NCBI GenBank assembly: GCA_018350325.1
Contig: JAEVLN010000017.1
Span: 124,001 to 188,000, forward strand
DNA length: 64,000 nucleotides
From: Globodera rostochiensis
Taxonomy: Eukaryota > Nematoda > Chromadorea > Rhabditida > Heteroderidae
Direction: 5' to 3'
Below the pieces are notes generated by a model that worked only from the letters and a program-made list of their open reading frames with translations, had not been told where the DNA came from and ran no database searches. The translations under genes and the position numbers were made by a program. This document shows, piece by piece, positions 1 to 15,661 of the stretch (within the stretch, counting starts at the first letter, position 1; each line of letters opens with the position of its first letter).

Positions 1-203
1 TTTGGTTCTTACATTTTGTGATTGCGGTTGACGATTCGGTGGTTGGGCCCGCTGAATTTGTTGCTGATGAGCGTGGACATTAGCTGTGGTGTTGTTAAAT
101 TGAGCAGCGCCCCCTGGATGCGCATTTCGCCACATATCGGTTCCTCCGCCCTGCTGATTTTGTCCACGAGGCCCTGCGCTTGCTGATTGCTGTTGAACAC
201 GAT
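1..203 (-). CDS. Possible exon of an unidentified gene downstream of DDX3 (partial)
   Basis: An open frame of about 60 codons runs on the minus strand from a possible 3' splice site (AAATACAG) near 203 to a good donor (AAAAT|GTAAGA) at about 9-14, so it looks like an internal exon of a gene continuing past the left edge. The predicted peptide contains VFNSNQQAQGLVDKI and RIQGALLNLTTPQL; I do not recognise a family. It starts only about 40 bases after the DDX3 stop codon on the same strand, so it could be a second gene of an operon-like pair or an alternative 3' exon of DDX3. Low confidence; no start codon is visible. Confidence 0.35.
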
Positions 204-241
204 GGTCTCTGTATTTAACACGAAGTCAATTTTATATAATT

Positions 242-4617
<4,376 letters not shown>

Positions 4618-4994
4618 ACCAAAAATAAAAATTTCTAGTGAAAAAAATTGCCGAATTAGGTTCCCGATCTTAATTAAGGCAAATTTCATCAATAAAAGTT
4701 CGCGTGAGTGTTTTCTCTTCAATAAATCAAAACATGAAAAAGGCGATAAATTTTCAGAAAGAACTCATTTATCAGATGAACAAAAGCGTCCACGCAATTT
4801 TGTAGATCCTCGTAATTTTTGTAACATTTTCGAAGGGCTATTCGACATAGTACATAGCAAAATTTGAAAAAAAAATTTGCTTAACTTTTGAGATGCACTG
4901 ATTAGGGCTAGGATGTTTAGGTTATTTTTTCTGCGAACTTGGCTCATTGGGTTAAGCACGAAAAACACATCTTAGCTTAATCGTTTTTTGTCGG
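4618..4994. other. Intergenic, upstream of DDX3
   Basis: AT-rich DNA between the DDX3 start and the satellite. A plus-strand open frame (4607-4867) has no recognisable content and low-complexity composition; I do not call it. The DDX3 promoter should lie here but no specific site is identifiable. Confidence 0.5.
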
Positions 4995-6955
4995 GTGCAT
5001 AAATGTCAGTATACTCAAAAGTTGGGTCCCCGAATGACGGGATATTTAAATTTCGGGATAATGTCCCCAAATGTCAGGATCCCCTCACAAATGTCGGGAT
5101 ACACAACAAATGTCGGGTCCCCAAATGTCGGGATATTCAAATGTCGGGCCCCCGAATGTCGTGATATTCAAATGTCGGGCCGCCAAATGTCGGGATAATG
5201 TCCCCAAATGTCAGGGTCCCCTCCCAAATGTCGGGATACACAACAAATGTCGGGTCCCCAAATGTCGTGATATTCAAATGTCGGGCCGCCGAATGTCGAG
5301 ATAATGTCCTCAAATGTCAGGGTCCCCTCCCAAATGTCGTGATATTCAAATGTCGGGCCCCCGAATGTCGTGATATTCAAATGTCGGGCCGCCGAATGTC
5401 GGGATATTCAAATGTCGGGCCCCCGAATGTCGTGATATTCAAATGTCGGGTCCCCAAATGTCGTGATATTCAAATGTCGGGCCGCCGAATGTCGAGATAA
5501 TGTCCTCAAATGTCAGGGTCCCCTCCCAAATGTCGTGATATTCAAATGTCGGGCCCCCGAATGTCGTGATATTCATGTCGGGCCCCCGAATGTCGTGATA
5601 TTCAAATGTCGGGCCCCCGAATGTCGTGATATTCATGTCGGGCCCCCGAATGTCGTGATATTCAATTGTCGGGCCCCCGAATGTCGTGATATTCATGTCG
5701 GGCCCCCGAATGTCGTGATATTCAAATGTCGGGCCCCCGAATGTCGTGATATTCATGTCGGGCCCCCGAATGTCGTGATATTCATGTCGGGCCCCCGAAT
5801 GTCGTGATATTCAATTGTCGGGCCCCCGAATGTCGTGATATTCATGTCGGGCCCCCGAATGTCGTGATATTCAAATGTCGGGCCCCCGAATGTCGTGATA
5901 TTCATGTCGGGCCCCCGAATGTCGTGATATTCAATTGTCGGGCCCCCGAATGTCGTGATATTCAAATGTCGGGCCGCCAAATGTCGGGATAATGTCCCCA
6001 AATGTCAGGGTCCCCTCCCAAATGTCGTGATATTCAAATGTCGGGCCGCCGAATGTCGGGATAATGTCCTCAAATGTCAGGGTCCCCTCCCAAATGTCGG
6101 GATACACAACAAATGTCGGGTCTCCAAATATCGTGATATTCAAATGTCGGGCCCCCGAATGTCGTGATATTCAAATGTCGGGCCCCCGAATGTCGTGATA
6201 TTCAAATGTCGGGCCCCCGAATGTCGTGATATTCATGTCGGGCCCCCGAATGTCGTGATATTCAAATGTCGGGCCGCCGAATGTCGAGATAATGTCCTCA
6301 AATGTCAGGGTCCCCTCCCAAATGTCGGGATACACAACAAATGTCGGGTCCCCAAATGTCGTGATATTCAAATGTCGGGCCGCCGAATGTCGGGATAATG
6401 TCCTCAAATGTCAGGGTCCCCTCCCAAATGTCGTGATATTCAAATGTCGGGCCGCCGAATGTCGGGATAATGTCCTCAAATGTCAGGGTCCCCTCCCAAA
6501 TGTCGGGATACACAACAAATGTCGGGTCTCCAAATGTCGTGATATTCAAATGTCGGGATAATGTCCCCCAAATGTCAGGGTCCCCTCCCAAATGTCGGGA
6601 TCCACAACAAATGTCGGGTCCCCAAATGTCAGGGTCCCCTCCCAACTGTTGGGATCCACAACAAATGTCGGGTCCCCTCCCAAATGTCGGGATCCACAAC
6701 AAATGTCGGGTCCCCTCCCAAATGTCGGGATCCACAACAAATGTCGGGTCCCCTCCCAAATGTCGGGATCCACAACAAATGTCGGGTCCCCTCCCAAATG
6801 TCGGGATCCACAACAAATGTCGGGTCCCCAAATGTCGGGATCCACAACAAATGTCGGGTCCCCTCCCAAATGTCGGGATCCACAACAAATGTCGGGTCCC
6901 CAAATGTCAGGGTCCCCTCCCAAATGTCGGGATCGACAACAAATGTCGGCCAGAG
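4995..6955. repeat. Satellite array built on AAATGTCGGG units
   Basis: About 2 kb of tandem sequence. The basic word (AATGTCGGG or AATGTCGTG) recurs every 10-20 bases and is assembled into longer types: an approximately 31-base unit carrying GGGCCCCCGAATGTCGTG, a type with GATAATGTCC, and a type with GATACACAAC or GATCCACAAC. The types are segregated: the CCCCCGAATG type dominates 5340-6290 and the GATCCACAAC type 6590-6950, indicating local homogenisation. All frames stay open for long stretches on both strands, which gives spurious reading frames. No coding role is supported. Confidence 0.95.
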
Positions 6956-7305
6956 GTTGTTAAGCTTTTCTCTTATCTCTTTGGTAAATCTTAATTGAAT
7001 GGCACTTAATTAAATAGGAAGGAGAAGGGACAAGGAATGGCTTGAGCTCCCTTACTTCACACTATTCATTCCTCTCTCTCTCACCCAAAAATTTTCACTT
7101 TCTCTGAAATGCCATCCACAACATCATTTGCAAAAGGGTCCGAAACCATTGCGTTACGAATTGTATTTTCCGAAGTTAGTGATGATGATGGCCTTATGGG
7201 AATTGTTTTGATTTGTGAGAAATTCGATAGAGCTCAACTGTCAGTTAGACAGAATCCGTTTGACCATAACTTTGGACATATCATTCTCAATTCTCGAGTT
7301 CAGCT

Positions 7306-7715
7306 TCGTCGCCGTGTGCCAGTACATCCACCAGACCGTAAGATGAGCAAATTGGAGATACTCCGAGGTGCAAATTTATTTTACAATGATACGGCGGGAA
7401 CGGGATTCCCGCGGGAAAAGTACGGCATTCCTGGTCCTGTTCCCGTCTTTTTTGCCGGGCGGGACGGGAAAACACGGAAATCCCGTTCCCTTAAATTTGA
7501 AATTCCCGTTCCCGGAAATTTTATTTTACCGGGCTCTAATGAACAGTTTTCAAAAAACAAACATTGAATTTAACTTTTTCCGTTTATTTTTTGTCTCAGC
7601 GGCGATACGTTACATCAGCATACTTGAGTACTGCTTGGGAATGCGGAAGACACCGCTCGGGGTTAGGCTACACAAAGAAGACGGAGGAGGAGGACCAAAG
7701 TCGATGTTCGATTGA
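7306..7715 (+). CDS. bHLH transcription factor, C-terminal exons (TAL/NHLH-like)
   Basis: Two exons, 7306-7363 and 7600-7715. They join in phase to give LRRRVPVHPPDRKMSKLEIL followed by AAIRYISILEYCLGMRK and a short tail ending at a stop at 7713-7715. This is the end of helix 1, the loop with its P-x-x-x-K(M/L)SK signature, and helix 2 of a class II basic helix-loop-helix protein; the loop HPPDRKMSK most resembles TAL1/LYL1/NHLH-type proteins. The intron 7364-7599 contains a MITE-like element (see 7386-7546). The basic DNA-binding region should lie in an upstream exon, but I cannot find it between 6960 and 7300; it may sit beyond the satellite, or the gene may be broken. Subfamily assignment is tentative. 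Confidence 0.7.
7386..7546. mobile_element. MITE-like element, GGGAACGGG family (copy 1)
   Basis: Within the bHLH intron. The body is rich in CGGGAACGGGATTCCCG palindromic words and ends in ACCGGGCTCTA, the inverse of the TAGAGCCCGG end seen at 29.5 kb. It is the reverse complement of the copy at 30.55-30.75 kb with scattered substitutions. No coding capacity is seen, so it is probably a non-autonomous DNA element. Confidence 0.75.
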
Positions 7716-8415
7716 TTGAATGTTTAAAAACGATAATTTACTCCATTTTTCGAAAATCAATGTCTGTTTTTTATGCTTCCCGCTTTTATTTGCATTGGAT
7801 TTTTAGAAGTTTTTTTTTGAAAACAAATCCAATTATTATACAACAAACCAAAGTGTTCTTTTTTTAAAAGAAATGTACTGTTTTTGAGAGTCCAAATTTT
7901 TGGACCATTTCTTAACAACGCATCAAAAATTCAAAATTTCTCGACGGAAATTTAAATTTAAAAAGTGGACAGATTGCATCGTTGCGCTCATCTTGGCATC
8001 ATTTGTCCTTCAACCTTTTTGCCTCACATTCGTTCTGATGATGACGACCAACTCGTCCGCCTTATCAGAACGTTTTTGCAGGACGACAAACGCTCACTCA
8101 TCCCTCTCTTATCATTGGGAAACGAATGAAATGCTCGCTGATCGGCATGTTAATTGTTGTGATTGAGGGAAATGCACAAAAGAGAAGACCAAATGGGAAA
8201 GCATTGCCATAATCGATAATGACGACCAATTCAGAGCCCATGACACAAATTTAGGATTGATTTGACTACCAAACTTCTAAAATTGTCACTTTTATTTTCA
8301 TTCGAGCGGTCTGTTTTAATACAGTACGCTTATTACGGTTGGTTTGATTCCAACCCGTACCCTGCCACCGTATCCAGCCAGTTGTTGGACACATTCGCTT
8401 TGTCCGACCGTTGAA
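7716..8415. other. Intergenic
   Basis: No supported gene. A plus-strand frame at 7900-8166 is AT-rich at its start and shows no family resemblance. Poly-T and poly-A runs are present around 7800-7880. Confidence 0.5.
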
Positions 8416-10632
8416 ATGCTTCTTCAACAAATTATTTCAATTTTATTTGTGCTTCTAACTTCGAACGCTTCTGTCAGTGTCAACAGAGCAAAGGCGCGGC
8501 TTTTTTCCAGCGCCCGAAAACAGTCTTGGTTATAAAAAGCTTTCCGATTTTTTAATTTCAAACAAAAAATAGGGAACGAAAATCGTTTGAGGATGAAAGT
8601 TATGACGCAACAACTGAAGAAGTGGACTACAAAGACTGGGATGAGGGCAAATGGTCGAAGGCGAATCGTCCAAAGTTTTGCTTCGGGGGTCTGCTGATTT
8701 TATTAAAATTTGAATAAAATCAAATTTCTAATTTCCAATTGAGACAAATCTCATTTAATTCAGCTGAAAAACAACAAATTTGCAATTGCGAATCGAACGG
8801 CGGCCGAAGTGACCTTTCGTGTGAATCTCAGAATTTGGCCACAACTGACGCCGAATTGCCGCAAAATTTTAATCCGTCGGTTGTGCACATGGAACATAAC
8901 AAAATAAAATATCTCATCAAGGGGAGTTTAATTAACAATTCTTTTTTACTAATTAATAAAGAACATATAAATATTTTAGGACAAAATTCTACCGGGCAAA
9001 GAGAGCAATGTGTTGTCTTTGGACTTTTCGTCCAATTTAATATCCGACATTCAACCCGGCACTTTCAACCAGTTCACCAAACTGCAAGTTCTGATGTTGA
9101 CACACAACAAACTCGACAGCGAGCAGATCAGCGTGTAAAACGATGCGAAGGAATATAAATAAAGGAAAACAGAAAAGAATTTCAATTTGTTAATTTTAAT
9201 AATATTTTGTTTTTTTATTTCTTGAAGCGATGTGTTCACGCCCGGCTTGGGAGAGAGTTTGCATCAGTTGTACTTGGACTACAATTTCATCACCACCTTG
9301 GACGAGGGCGTTTTTGACAATTTGAGTCAGCTGAGAAAGTTGGTGCTGGACGGAAATCGAGAAATTCAACTTTCGAGAGGGGTCAGTCGGCAAAGAAATT
9401 GCAAAAATGGGAGGGGAATTGGTGGAAAATGGCGCAGGTATTCACCAATGCGGCGTTTGATGTGCTGGAAGTGCTCTCATTGGACAAATGCGGCATAAAA
9501 GAATTGGACGAACACATTTTCGCCAATTTGACGTACAAAATGGTCATGTTACAAACAAATGAATAATATTCATTTAATTACAGATCCTTGCGCGCCCTGT
9601 CGCTGTCCGGCAACCCTCTCGACAGAATTCCCTTGGCTCTTTCACCGCTTCACTCACTCACTCACCTCGCCATGTCCTCCACCAATCTCAAGGAGTTGAA
9701 GGAGGGCCCGTTTCAGACCATAGTGCCTGGGCTGGAAAAACTTTGTAGGCGAAAGGATTTAATGGAATATTTTGCAATTTAATTATTTATCGCACAGATA
9801 TGAGAAAAATGAAATATTTGTGGAAAATTGGAACAAACGCGTTCAAGGGATTGAAGAAGTTGAAGGTGAAATTACGAATAGAAGGAAATGTTGTTACCAC
9901 CAAATTTACAGTTTTTGGACTTCGCTTACTCAACGAAATTGCGATTGTTTGAACCAAATGTTTTTGGATTGGACCCGCCTCGCAATTTCAGCGAGTTGAA
10001 CTTGCAGCAGTGCAATTTGAGCACTTTGAGTGCCGAGGTTATGTCGCCAATATATTGGAAGAGTATGGACGTAATAAAACTGGACGGAAATCCATTCGTA
10101 CGCTATTTCCAACGAATTTATGAAAGTAAACAAAACATTGAAGGTCTGTGATTGCAAGTTGAAGTGGTTGTTGGACATGAAGAATGTGATGCGCACCGTT
10201 TACAGGACAGACGAGCCGACGTATTCCTTCCGAAATTTCTTCAATATTTCCAAATTTTGACAAATATTTTTAGCTGTAAATACCCATCCGACCTCGAAGG
10301 TCTCAGTCTGTACGATGCCAACAAACTGAACGACTTGTGCGACCCGACTCCGTCCTCAACGGGCAAATTTGTTGTCTTCTTGGTTTGCATGGTCATTTAA
10401 ATTGTATTTTAAATGGGTGGGTAATCAATCCGTTTATGTTTAGGTTCTCTCCGCTTCTTTGGTGGCGGTTGGCCTTGTCTATGCGAGACGCCGGTATGAG
10501 GCCAAATACGGAGGGGACGTTCACCTTCCGCGCTTTGTTGGCGGTCAGAGTCATTTGGAGACGTAATTATACAGCTAATAGACTAATTAGGTTCTTCCGC
10601 CTTTCCCCGCGCTCATCAAATGGGCATTTTTG
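8416..10632 (+). CDS. Leucine-rich-repeat, single-pass membrane protein
   Basis: Multi-exon gene. Exon 1 (8416-8528) encodes a signal peptide (MLLQQIISILFVLLTSNASV). Exon 2 (8573-8688) is acidic with a DYKDWDEG stretch, and exon 3 (from 8764) has a cysteine cluster (CNCESNGGRSDLSC) like an LRR N-cap. Exons from about 8981 to 10100 encode successive LRRs such as LHQLYLDYNFITTLDEGVFDNL and LRALSLSGNPLDRIP. An LRR C-cap follows (CDCKLKWLLDMK and two later cysteines), then a transmembrane segment (VVFLVLSASLVAVGLVYARRRYE, about 10370-10500) and a short cytoplasmic tail. The topology suggests a cell-surface adhesion or receptor protein. The junction after exon 3 (near 8920-8981) lacks a clear GT donor in the needed phase, and the last exon can be read in more than one frame, so the C terminus is uncertain. 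Confidence 0.8.
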
Positions 10633-10639
10633 AAGATGG

Positions 10640-11054
10640 AGAGGAGGAGAACGAAATTGAAGAACAGCAGCCTCAGGAGGGCGGCGAACGGCCTGAATTC
10701 GTTTGAGAGGACAGCCGACCGATGTCATTGGGGTGGGCAAACCGATTAATTTTTAAAAGCATTGACCAATTTGTCACGTTTGTTTTTTTATTTAAAAATA
10801 ATCATTCGACAATAAAAGAATAAATAAATGATTTGGCACTCACCTATTTGTTCTGTTTATCATTCAATTTATGTTATCAGTTCTTCACTTATTTTTATTT
10901 TCACTTTATTTTCTTAATTTACAAAAATATTTATTTATTTTTGCTTTGAATCAATAAAATATTATTTAATATTACTAAATGCTTTTTGTTCTTTAATTGC
11001 CATAAGCCTTTTATTTCTACATTTTCTGCGTCTTTTTAAAAGGCAAAAGCCAAA
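10640..11054. other. Intergenic between LRR gene and tetraspanin
   Basis: Strongly AT-rich from about 10740. No gene or RNA recognised. An acidic alternative frame of the preceding gene reaches a stop near 10708. Confidence 0.5.
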
Positions 11055-12109
11055 ATGGTCTATGGCCTCGGGAACCAAATGCTCAAATCGCTGTTCTTTC
11101 TCACCAATTTCGCACTTTTTCTCTTCGCAGGACTGATCTTCGGCTTTTCCCTTTGGGTAATTTGCAATTTCTTTGCTAATTAATACACAATAAGTCGCCT
11201 TCGTAGGCCAATTTGGACCAGAATTTCTCGCGGCATTTGCACGACTTTGCCCAGCAAACCAAACTCGACGGAAAGTTTATTGAAGAAATTGCTGAGGTAA
11301 ATAAATTTGGAATTTGTTTATTAACGCGAATTTCAATACGATTTACAGTACCAAGCAGCACTTTGGGTACGGTATGTGAATGATTTGAAAATATGCCTTT
11401 TTTTAGGTGTTAGTTGCCATTGGTGCACTTCTTCTCGTCGTAGGGTTTCTCGGTTGTTGTGGAGCTGCTTGTGAAAGTTCCATTAACCTGACTTTGGTCC
11501 CTTCCTAAATTTCAAATTTTCATTTTGGATTTTCTTAAAGTTTGTCATCATTATTTCCATCCTATCGCTGATCGAGCTGTACATTTTGATTTTGATGTTC
11601 ACCAACCGCGCCGAACTGCTTGACTCTGTGTACAAAGCTTTTCTCGAAAGTTCAAAGACGGTCGAAGGACGACGAAATCTGAAGCCTATTCAGACGGCGT
11701 TGAACTGTTGCGGTGCAACACTAAGCACCCAGCAGACGTACAAAAGTGAGGGATTGTGCCCCGATCAGTTGGCCAATACGGTAATTAATATGGACAAGGA
11801 ATGGAAAGCTAAGGCGAACAGAACGCCGAGTCCGGTGTGATTTATTCAACTCCTTTCTGATCGGGTTTAAAAAAGATTCGGATTTTAAGGTGAAATGGAC
11901 CGGTGTTAAATGAAACAAAATGAATAAACGCCCATTTTTAGAATGCCTGTTACGCGGTGGTGGCGGCAAAAGTGGGCAGTAACGACATTTTGGTCTGTGG
12001 CATTTTGCTGCTCTTCATCCAATTGGTGGCAATGCTTTTCTCCTGCACGCTAAGCAACGCCTTCAAGACGCACTTCATGTACAGACCCCTCCGACCCCAA
12101 TACCAATGA
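11055..12109 (+). CDS. Tetraspanin
   Basis: Six exons: 11055-11156, 11207-11296, 11349-11366, 11407-11496, 11541-11780, 11942-12109, all in phase, giving 235 residues, the usual tetraspanin size. Four membrane segments are visible: one after a short N terminus (SLFFLTNFALFLFAGLIFGF), one around VLVAIGALLLVVGFLGCCGA, one around FVIIISILSLIELYILILMF and one near the C terminus (ILVCGILLLFIQLVAMLF). The large extracellular loop carries the diagnostic CCG motif (LNCCGA) and further cysteines. Tetraspanins organise membrane protein microdomains. The start is the ATG directly before YGLGNQMLK. Specific orthology was not determined. Confidence 0.93.
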
Positions 12110-12598
12110 TGGCATTAAGAAGAGAGCCATCAATTTCAAAAACACTTTTGAGACATCCTTTTGTAATTTGATAGTTACACAAACCGATCATTTTTTACCA
12201 TTTATGTGCCATTAAAAGTTTGAGAGTGGTCAGAAATTAATTTTGCCATTTTCACACTTTTTTATGAATTGACCTAAATGTGAAAAGTGCCAATTCTGCT
12301 CAATTGGGCACACTCCCATCAGCCTAATTATGGGATTAAACGACGTTTATTCAAAACCTTTGTTTGCCAAATGTAGCAACAAAACGGCTAATCTGTTAAT
12401 TGGCAGGCCAAAGTCCGACTATTCCACCGACAGCGTCAGACGAATAATATTTGGCCAATTTAGTCTTTAGGCATTCCATTGGGCCAACAATTTACGGCAA
12501 TTAATTGTTGTCGTAACGCAACAGAAAAACAATTTAAGTATAAATAGGAAGGAGGAATACGTTCCGATTGCATTCGTCCAATTTATTTTGTAACTGAA
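12110..12598. other. Intergenic
   Basis: AT-rich, no supported gene. It probably holds the tetraspanin 3' UTR and the chemoreceptor promoter; no specific signal could be named. Confidence 0.4.
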
Positions 12599-15051
12599 AT
12601 GAATGCATCGGTAATAGAAAAAGCCGCCCATTTTGGTAAGGATTCACTAACATTTCCTTCGATTTGAACGACTTTTTGGTAGATTTGGTAAGGTTTGTGT
12701 ACAATGTCAGCGCCGCGGGCAGCTTTTTGCTGGGGATGCTTCTCAACGTCCTTCTCATTTATTTGATTTACGCAAAAACGGTGAAGGCAATGCGCATCTA
12801 TTCCCGTCTGTTGCTTCATTCATGCGTTATGGTGGGACCGATTCCCTTCCCAATTTTGATCACTCACTCATTTTAAGGATATTCTGATCACTCACTCACT
12901 TTAAGGATATTCTGATATTCTGATCACTCACTCACTTTAAGGATATTCTGATATTCTGATCACTCACTCACTTTAAGGATATTCTGATCACTCACTCACT
13001 TTAAGGATATTCTGATCACTCACTCACTTTAAGGATATTCTGATCACTCAATCACTTTAAGGATATTCTGATCACTCAATCACTTTAAGGATATTCTGAT
13101 CACTCACTCACTTTAAGGATATTCTGATCACTCACTCACTTTAAGGATATTCTGATCACTCAATCACTTTAAGGATATTCTGATCACTCAATCACTTTAA
13201 GGATATTCTGATATTCTGATCACTCACTCACTTTAAGGATATTCTGATATTCTGATCACTCACTCACTTTAAGGATATTCTGATCACTCACTCACTTTAA
13301 GGATATTCTGATCACTCACTCACTTTAAGGATATTCTGATCACTCAATCACTTTAAGGATATTCTGATCACTCAATCACTTTAAGGATATTCTGATCACT
13401 CACTCACTTTAAGGATATTCTGATCACTCACTCACTTTAAGGATATTCTGATCACTCAATCACTTTAAGGATATTCTGATCACTCAATCACTTTAAGGAT
13501 ATTCTGATCACTCACTCACTTTAAGGATATTCTGATCACTCACTCACTTTAAGGATATTCTGATCGTCATCGTCTCAACCGCTGTCCAACCGATTCTGGT
13601 GCTATTTACGTATTCTTGAATTTGTCCAATCACTTTTCAAAAGGTTGTGGATCATGGATATCGTGCGGTGTTCCAGAACGGGGTGACCAACTCATCTCAT
13701 AAAAAAACAAAAAATCTTTGTGCTTCAGATTTTCCGAAACCTTCCGCAACCGTACGCCTACATGGTGAAGGGGGGGGGGAGCCTTCCGTCCTTCCCCACC
13801 GATTGGTCTGCTATTGCAGATGAATGTGCTGTGGATCCAGATGCTGCTGTTCTTCATGGTCTCCACCACCACCCAATTCATTTTCCGCTACTTTCTCCTC
13901 TCCCGGTCACTGCAAATGCAAATAAATTTGGTTGAGTTAATGGTGCCGATTCTTCCACAGAGACGGGCAAATTCCTGGGACGGTGTTGTGGTCGATGGGA
14001 ATGTTCGCCATGGTGCTGAACCTGTTCCACATCGTTTTGCTGACCTGGTCGGACTACCCCCGCGAACATTACCGCGAAGCGATGGCCGACTTGACCGTCC
14101 GGGTCCAGCAGGAGACCGGAGTCACCGACGTGAAGTTCACCTCGTTCACGTGGGCCGTAATATTTATTTTGGGAAATTCCGAGCGGACTTTCTCTGATTA
14201 AGCGCTCTTTCCCGTGGCTCTGTCACGTCGTCGTGATGGTCGTGCTCTTCTCCACCTGTTACATTGTCATTGGGGTCGGAATTATGCATTTAAACTGCGG
14301 CAAATCCATTTTTCAAAAGATTTGCGCTGTGAAAATTCGGCGCTACGTTGGCAACACTTTCGCCCGAGGGCAAAACAAAAATGCCCCAAGCGGTATATGT
14401 TCCGCAACTTTGCTGAGAAAAGAAAAAATGCGCGAATATAACAACGAAATAACCCGGGCACTGATCGTGCAGGTCCATAACATCCAAAATCAAAAATTGA
14501 AGCCAAATACGAATTGATCAGGCCGTCCTGCCCACCTTCGAGGCGGCCGCAATGCTCACCCAAATCTTCTTGCCCATTTTCTACCCCAACGACGCCACTG
14601 TGTTCATCATCCTCTACATCGCCATCCCGCTCTATTTCGCTCCGGTACATTCACTTTCTGTCTGTCCGTCCTGCACCCGCCAGGGTTGCCTTGAGTTTAA
14701 GTTTCGAGTTCAAATCTGGAAAAACCTCAAGTTTTGAGTGTTTTTAAACCCGGTGGAAGAAGAACACCCCTCCCCCGCACCCAATCAAAGGTGTTGAACC
14801 CCCTGGCAACCATTCTTCTGGTCAAACCGTACCGTCGTGCCGTCCTCACCTTCATTTTTGGTCGTCGTGTCAACATTGGCGCTACCACCGGCGCTTTTAT
14901 CGTGTCGGAACGCACAAATTTTAGCAAATACCCCACCACTAACGCATTCAGCATGAACGTTCAACAGCAACAAATGTCGGACGAAAACGCACAGCCGAAC
15001 AGTTTGAAAGAAATTTCTGTTTTTAATTTTAAAATTAATTCAGGAGTATAA
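12599..15051 (+). CDS. Nematode seven-transmembrane chemoreceptor-like GPCR (SRD/STR superfamily type)
   Basis: Exons include 12599-12635, 12683-12831, 13554 to about 13600, about 13643-13682, 13729-13765, then segments through 14156, 14203 onward, 14521-14644 and about 14791-15051. Seven hydrophobic blocks are visible, among them FLLGMLLNVLLIYLIY, VLWIQMLLFFMVSTTTQFIF, VLWSMGMFAMVLNLFHIVLL, WLCHVVVMVVLFSTCYIVIG, AMLTQIFLPIFYPND and FIILYIAIPLYFAP. The ending NPLATILLVKPYRRAV resembles the NP-x(2)-x-x-x-V-KPYR ending of nematode SRD/STR-class serpentine receptors. Such proteins act as chemosensory receptors in ciliated neurons. Intron 2 (12832-13553) is filled by a minisatellite that includes its own 3' splice site. 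The exact middle exon boundaries are approximate. Confidence 0.82.
12861..13566. repeat. 28-base minisatellite in a chemoreceptor intron, containing the 3' splice site
   Basis: About 25 copies of a 28-base unit, GATCACTCACTCACTTTAAG followed by GATATTCT, some with CAATCACT or an extra GATATTCT. The last copy supplies the intron's 3' end: CACTTTAAG followed by the exon beginning GATATTCTGATCGTC. Each upstream copy therefore carries the same acceptor-like junction and the first 8-12 bases of the exon. Confidence 0.95.
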
Positions 15052-15123
15052 AAGGTACAACAAAATCATCAAAAGATGGACGAAAAAAGCGATGTTTGAT
15101 GAGAAAAAGAATTATGTTCATCG

Positions 15124-15661
15124 CTATTGAAGAATGGTCATTCTTTGGCTTTTGTGCGACAGTCCATTAAATGTTCTAATAATTTTATCAAATTTTGATT
15201 TATTAAGGGGTCGATCATTTGATTTGTGCGTTGCCACTGCCCCAAAAAACAAATTCCCCATGGTGAAGGGTCCCCAGTTGTTGTTGAAGTGACTTTTTCT
15301 GCCAATCCCCCAATTGCCTTGCGGCATTGACACATTGCGACACTCGCGCACCGCCCCTCGCAAGTCGTAGTCGCATTGTTGACAGAGTCCCGTCGCTATG
15401 CTGCAATCCGTGCTGTACTCAATCTTCGACGTGTTGTCTCCGTCTTCGGCAACTCTTTTTGGACGCAATGAACCTTCTTCCTTAAGAGTCAATTTTTGTA
15501 CTTTTGCTTTTCTGCTAATTAAATTTAATTTATAAATAAACCAAAATGGAGTTGCCGTTTTGGATGGAAATAAAAATTGGTAAGAAAATGAAACATCCGA
15601 AGAGGGGGGCGAAAAGGAGCACAGCGACGGAAGAGGCAATTCGTTGGCAAAAATTCGGCAT
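15124..15661 (-). CDS. Small secreted-type cysteine protein, possible peptide precursor
   Basis: On the minus strand an ATG at 15661 opens a hydrophobic, signal-like N terminus (MPNFCQRIASSVAVLLFAPL). A second segment from about 15512 to the stop at 15124 encodes a basic-acidic region with a dibasic RPKR site, then a four-cysteine block (CSIATGLCQQCDYDL and ECRNVSM), and a GIGRK stretch that could be an amidation-type cleavage site. The intron between the parts is very short or its boundaries are unclear, so the joined protein is not certain. It could be a neuropeptide-like or other secreted protein; no family is recognised. Confidence 0.5.

Noticed and set aside
9..221. Treating the left-edge frame as the C-terminal end of DDX3
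   Set aside because: The DDX3 frame ends with a stop at 242-244 after a normal Gly/Arg tail, and total length already equals the family's.
6298..6998. Long open frames in the first satellite (up to 201 codons)
   Set aside because: Composed only of repeated satellite words in several frames and both strands.
7109..7305. N-terminal part of the bHLH protein starting at ATG 7109
   Set aside because: The frame does not encode a basic region or helix 1, so it is not taken as part of the bHLH gene.
12861..13566. CRISPR-like appearance of regular short repeats
   Set aside because: Units are contiguous with no unique spacers, and the host is a eukaryote with introns; same for the arrays at 5, 20, 50, 53 and 63 kb.
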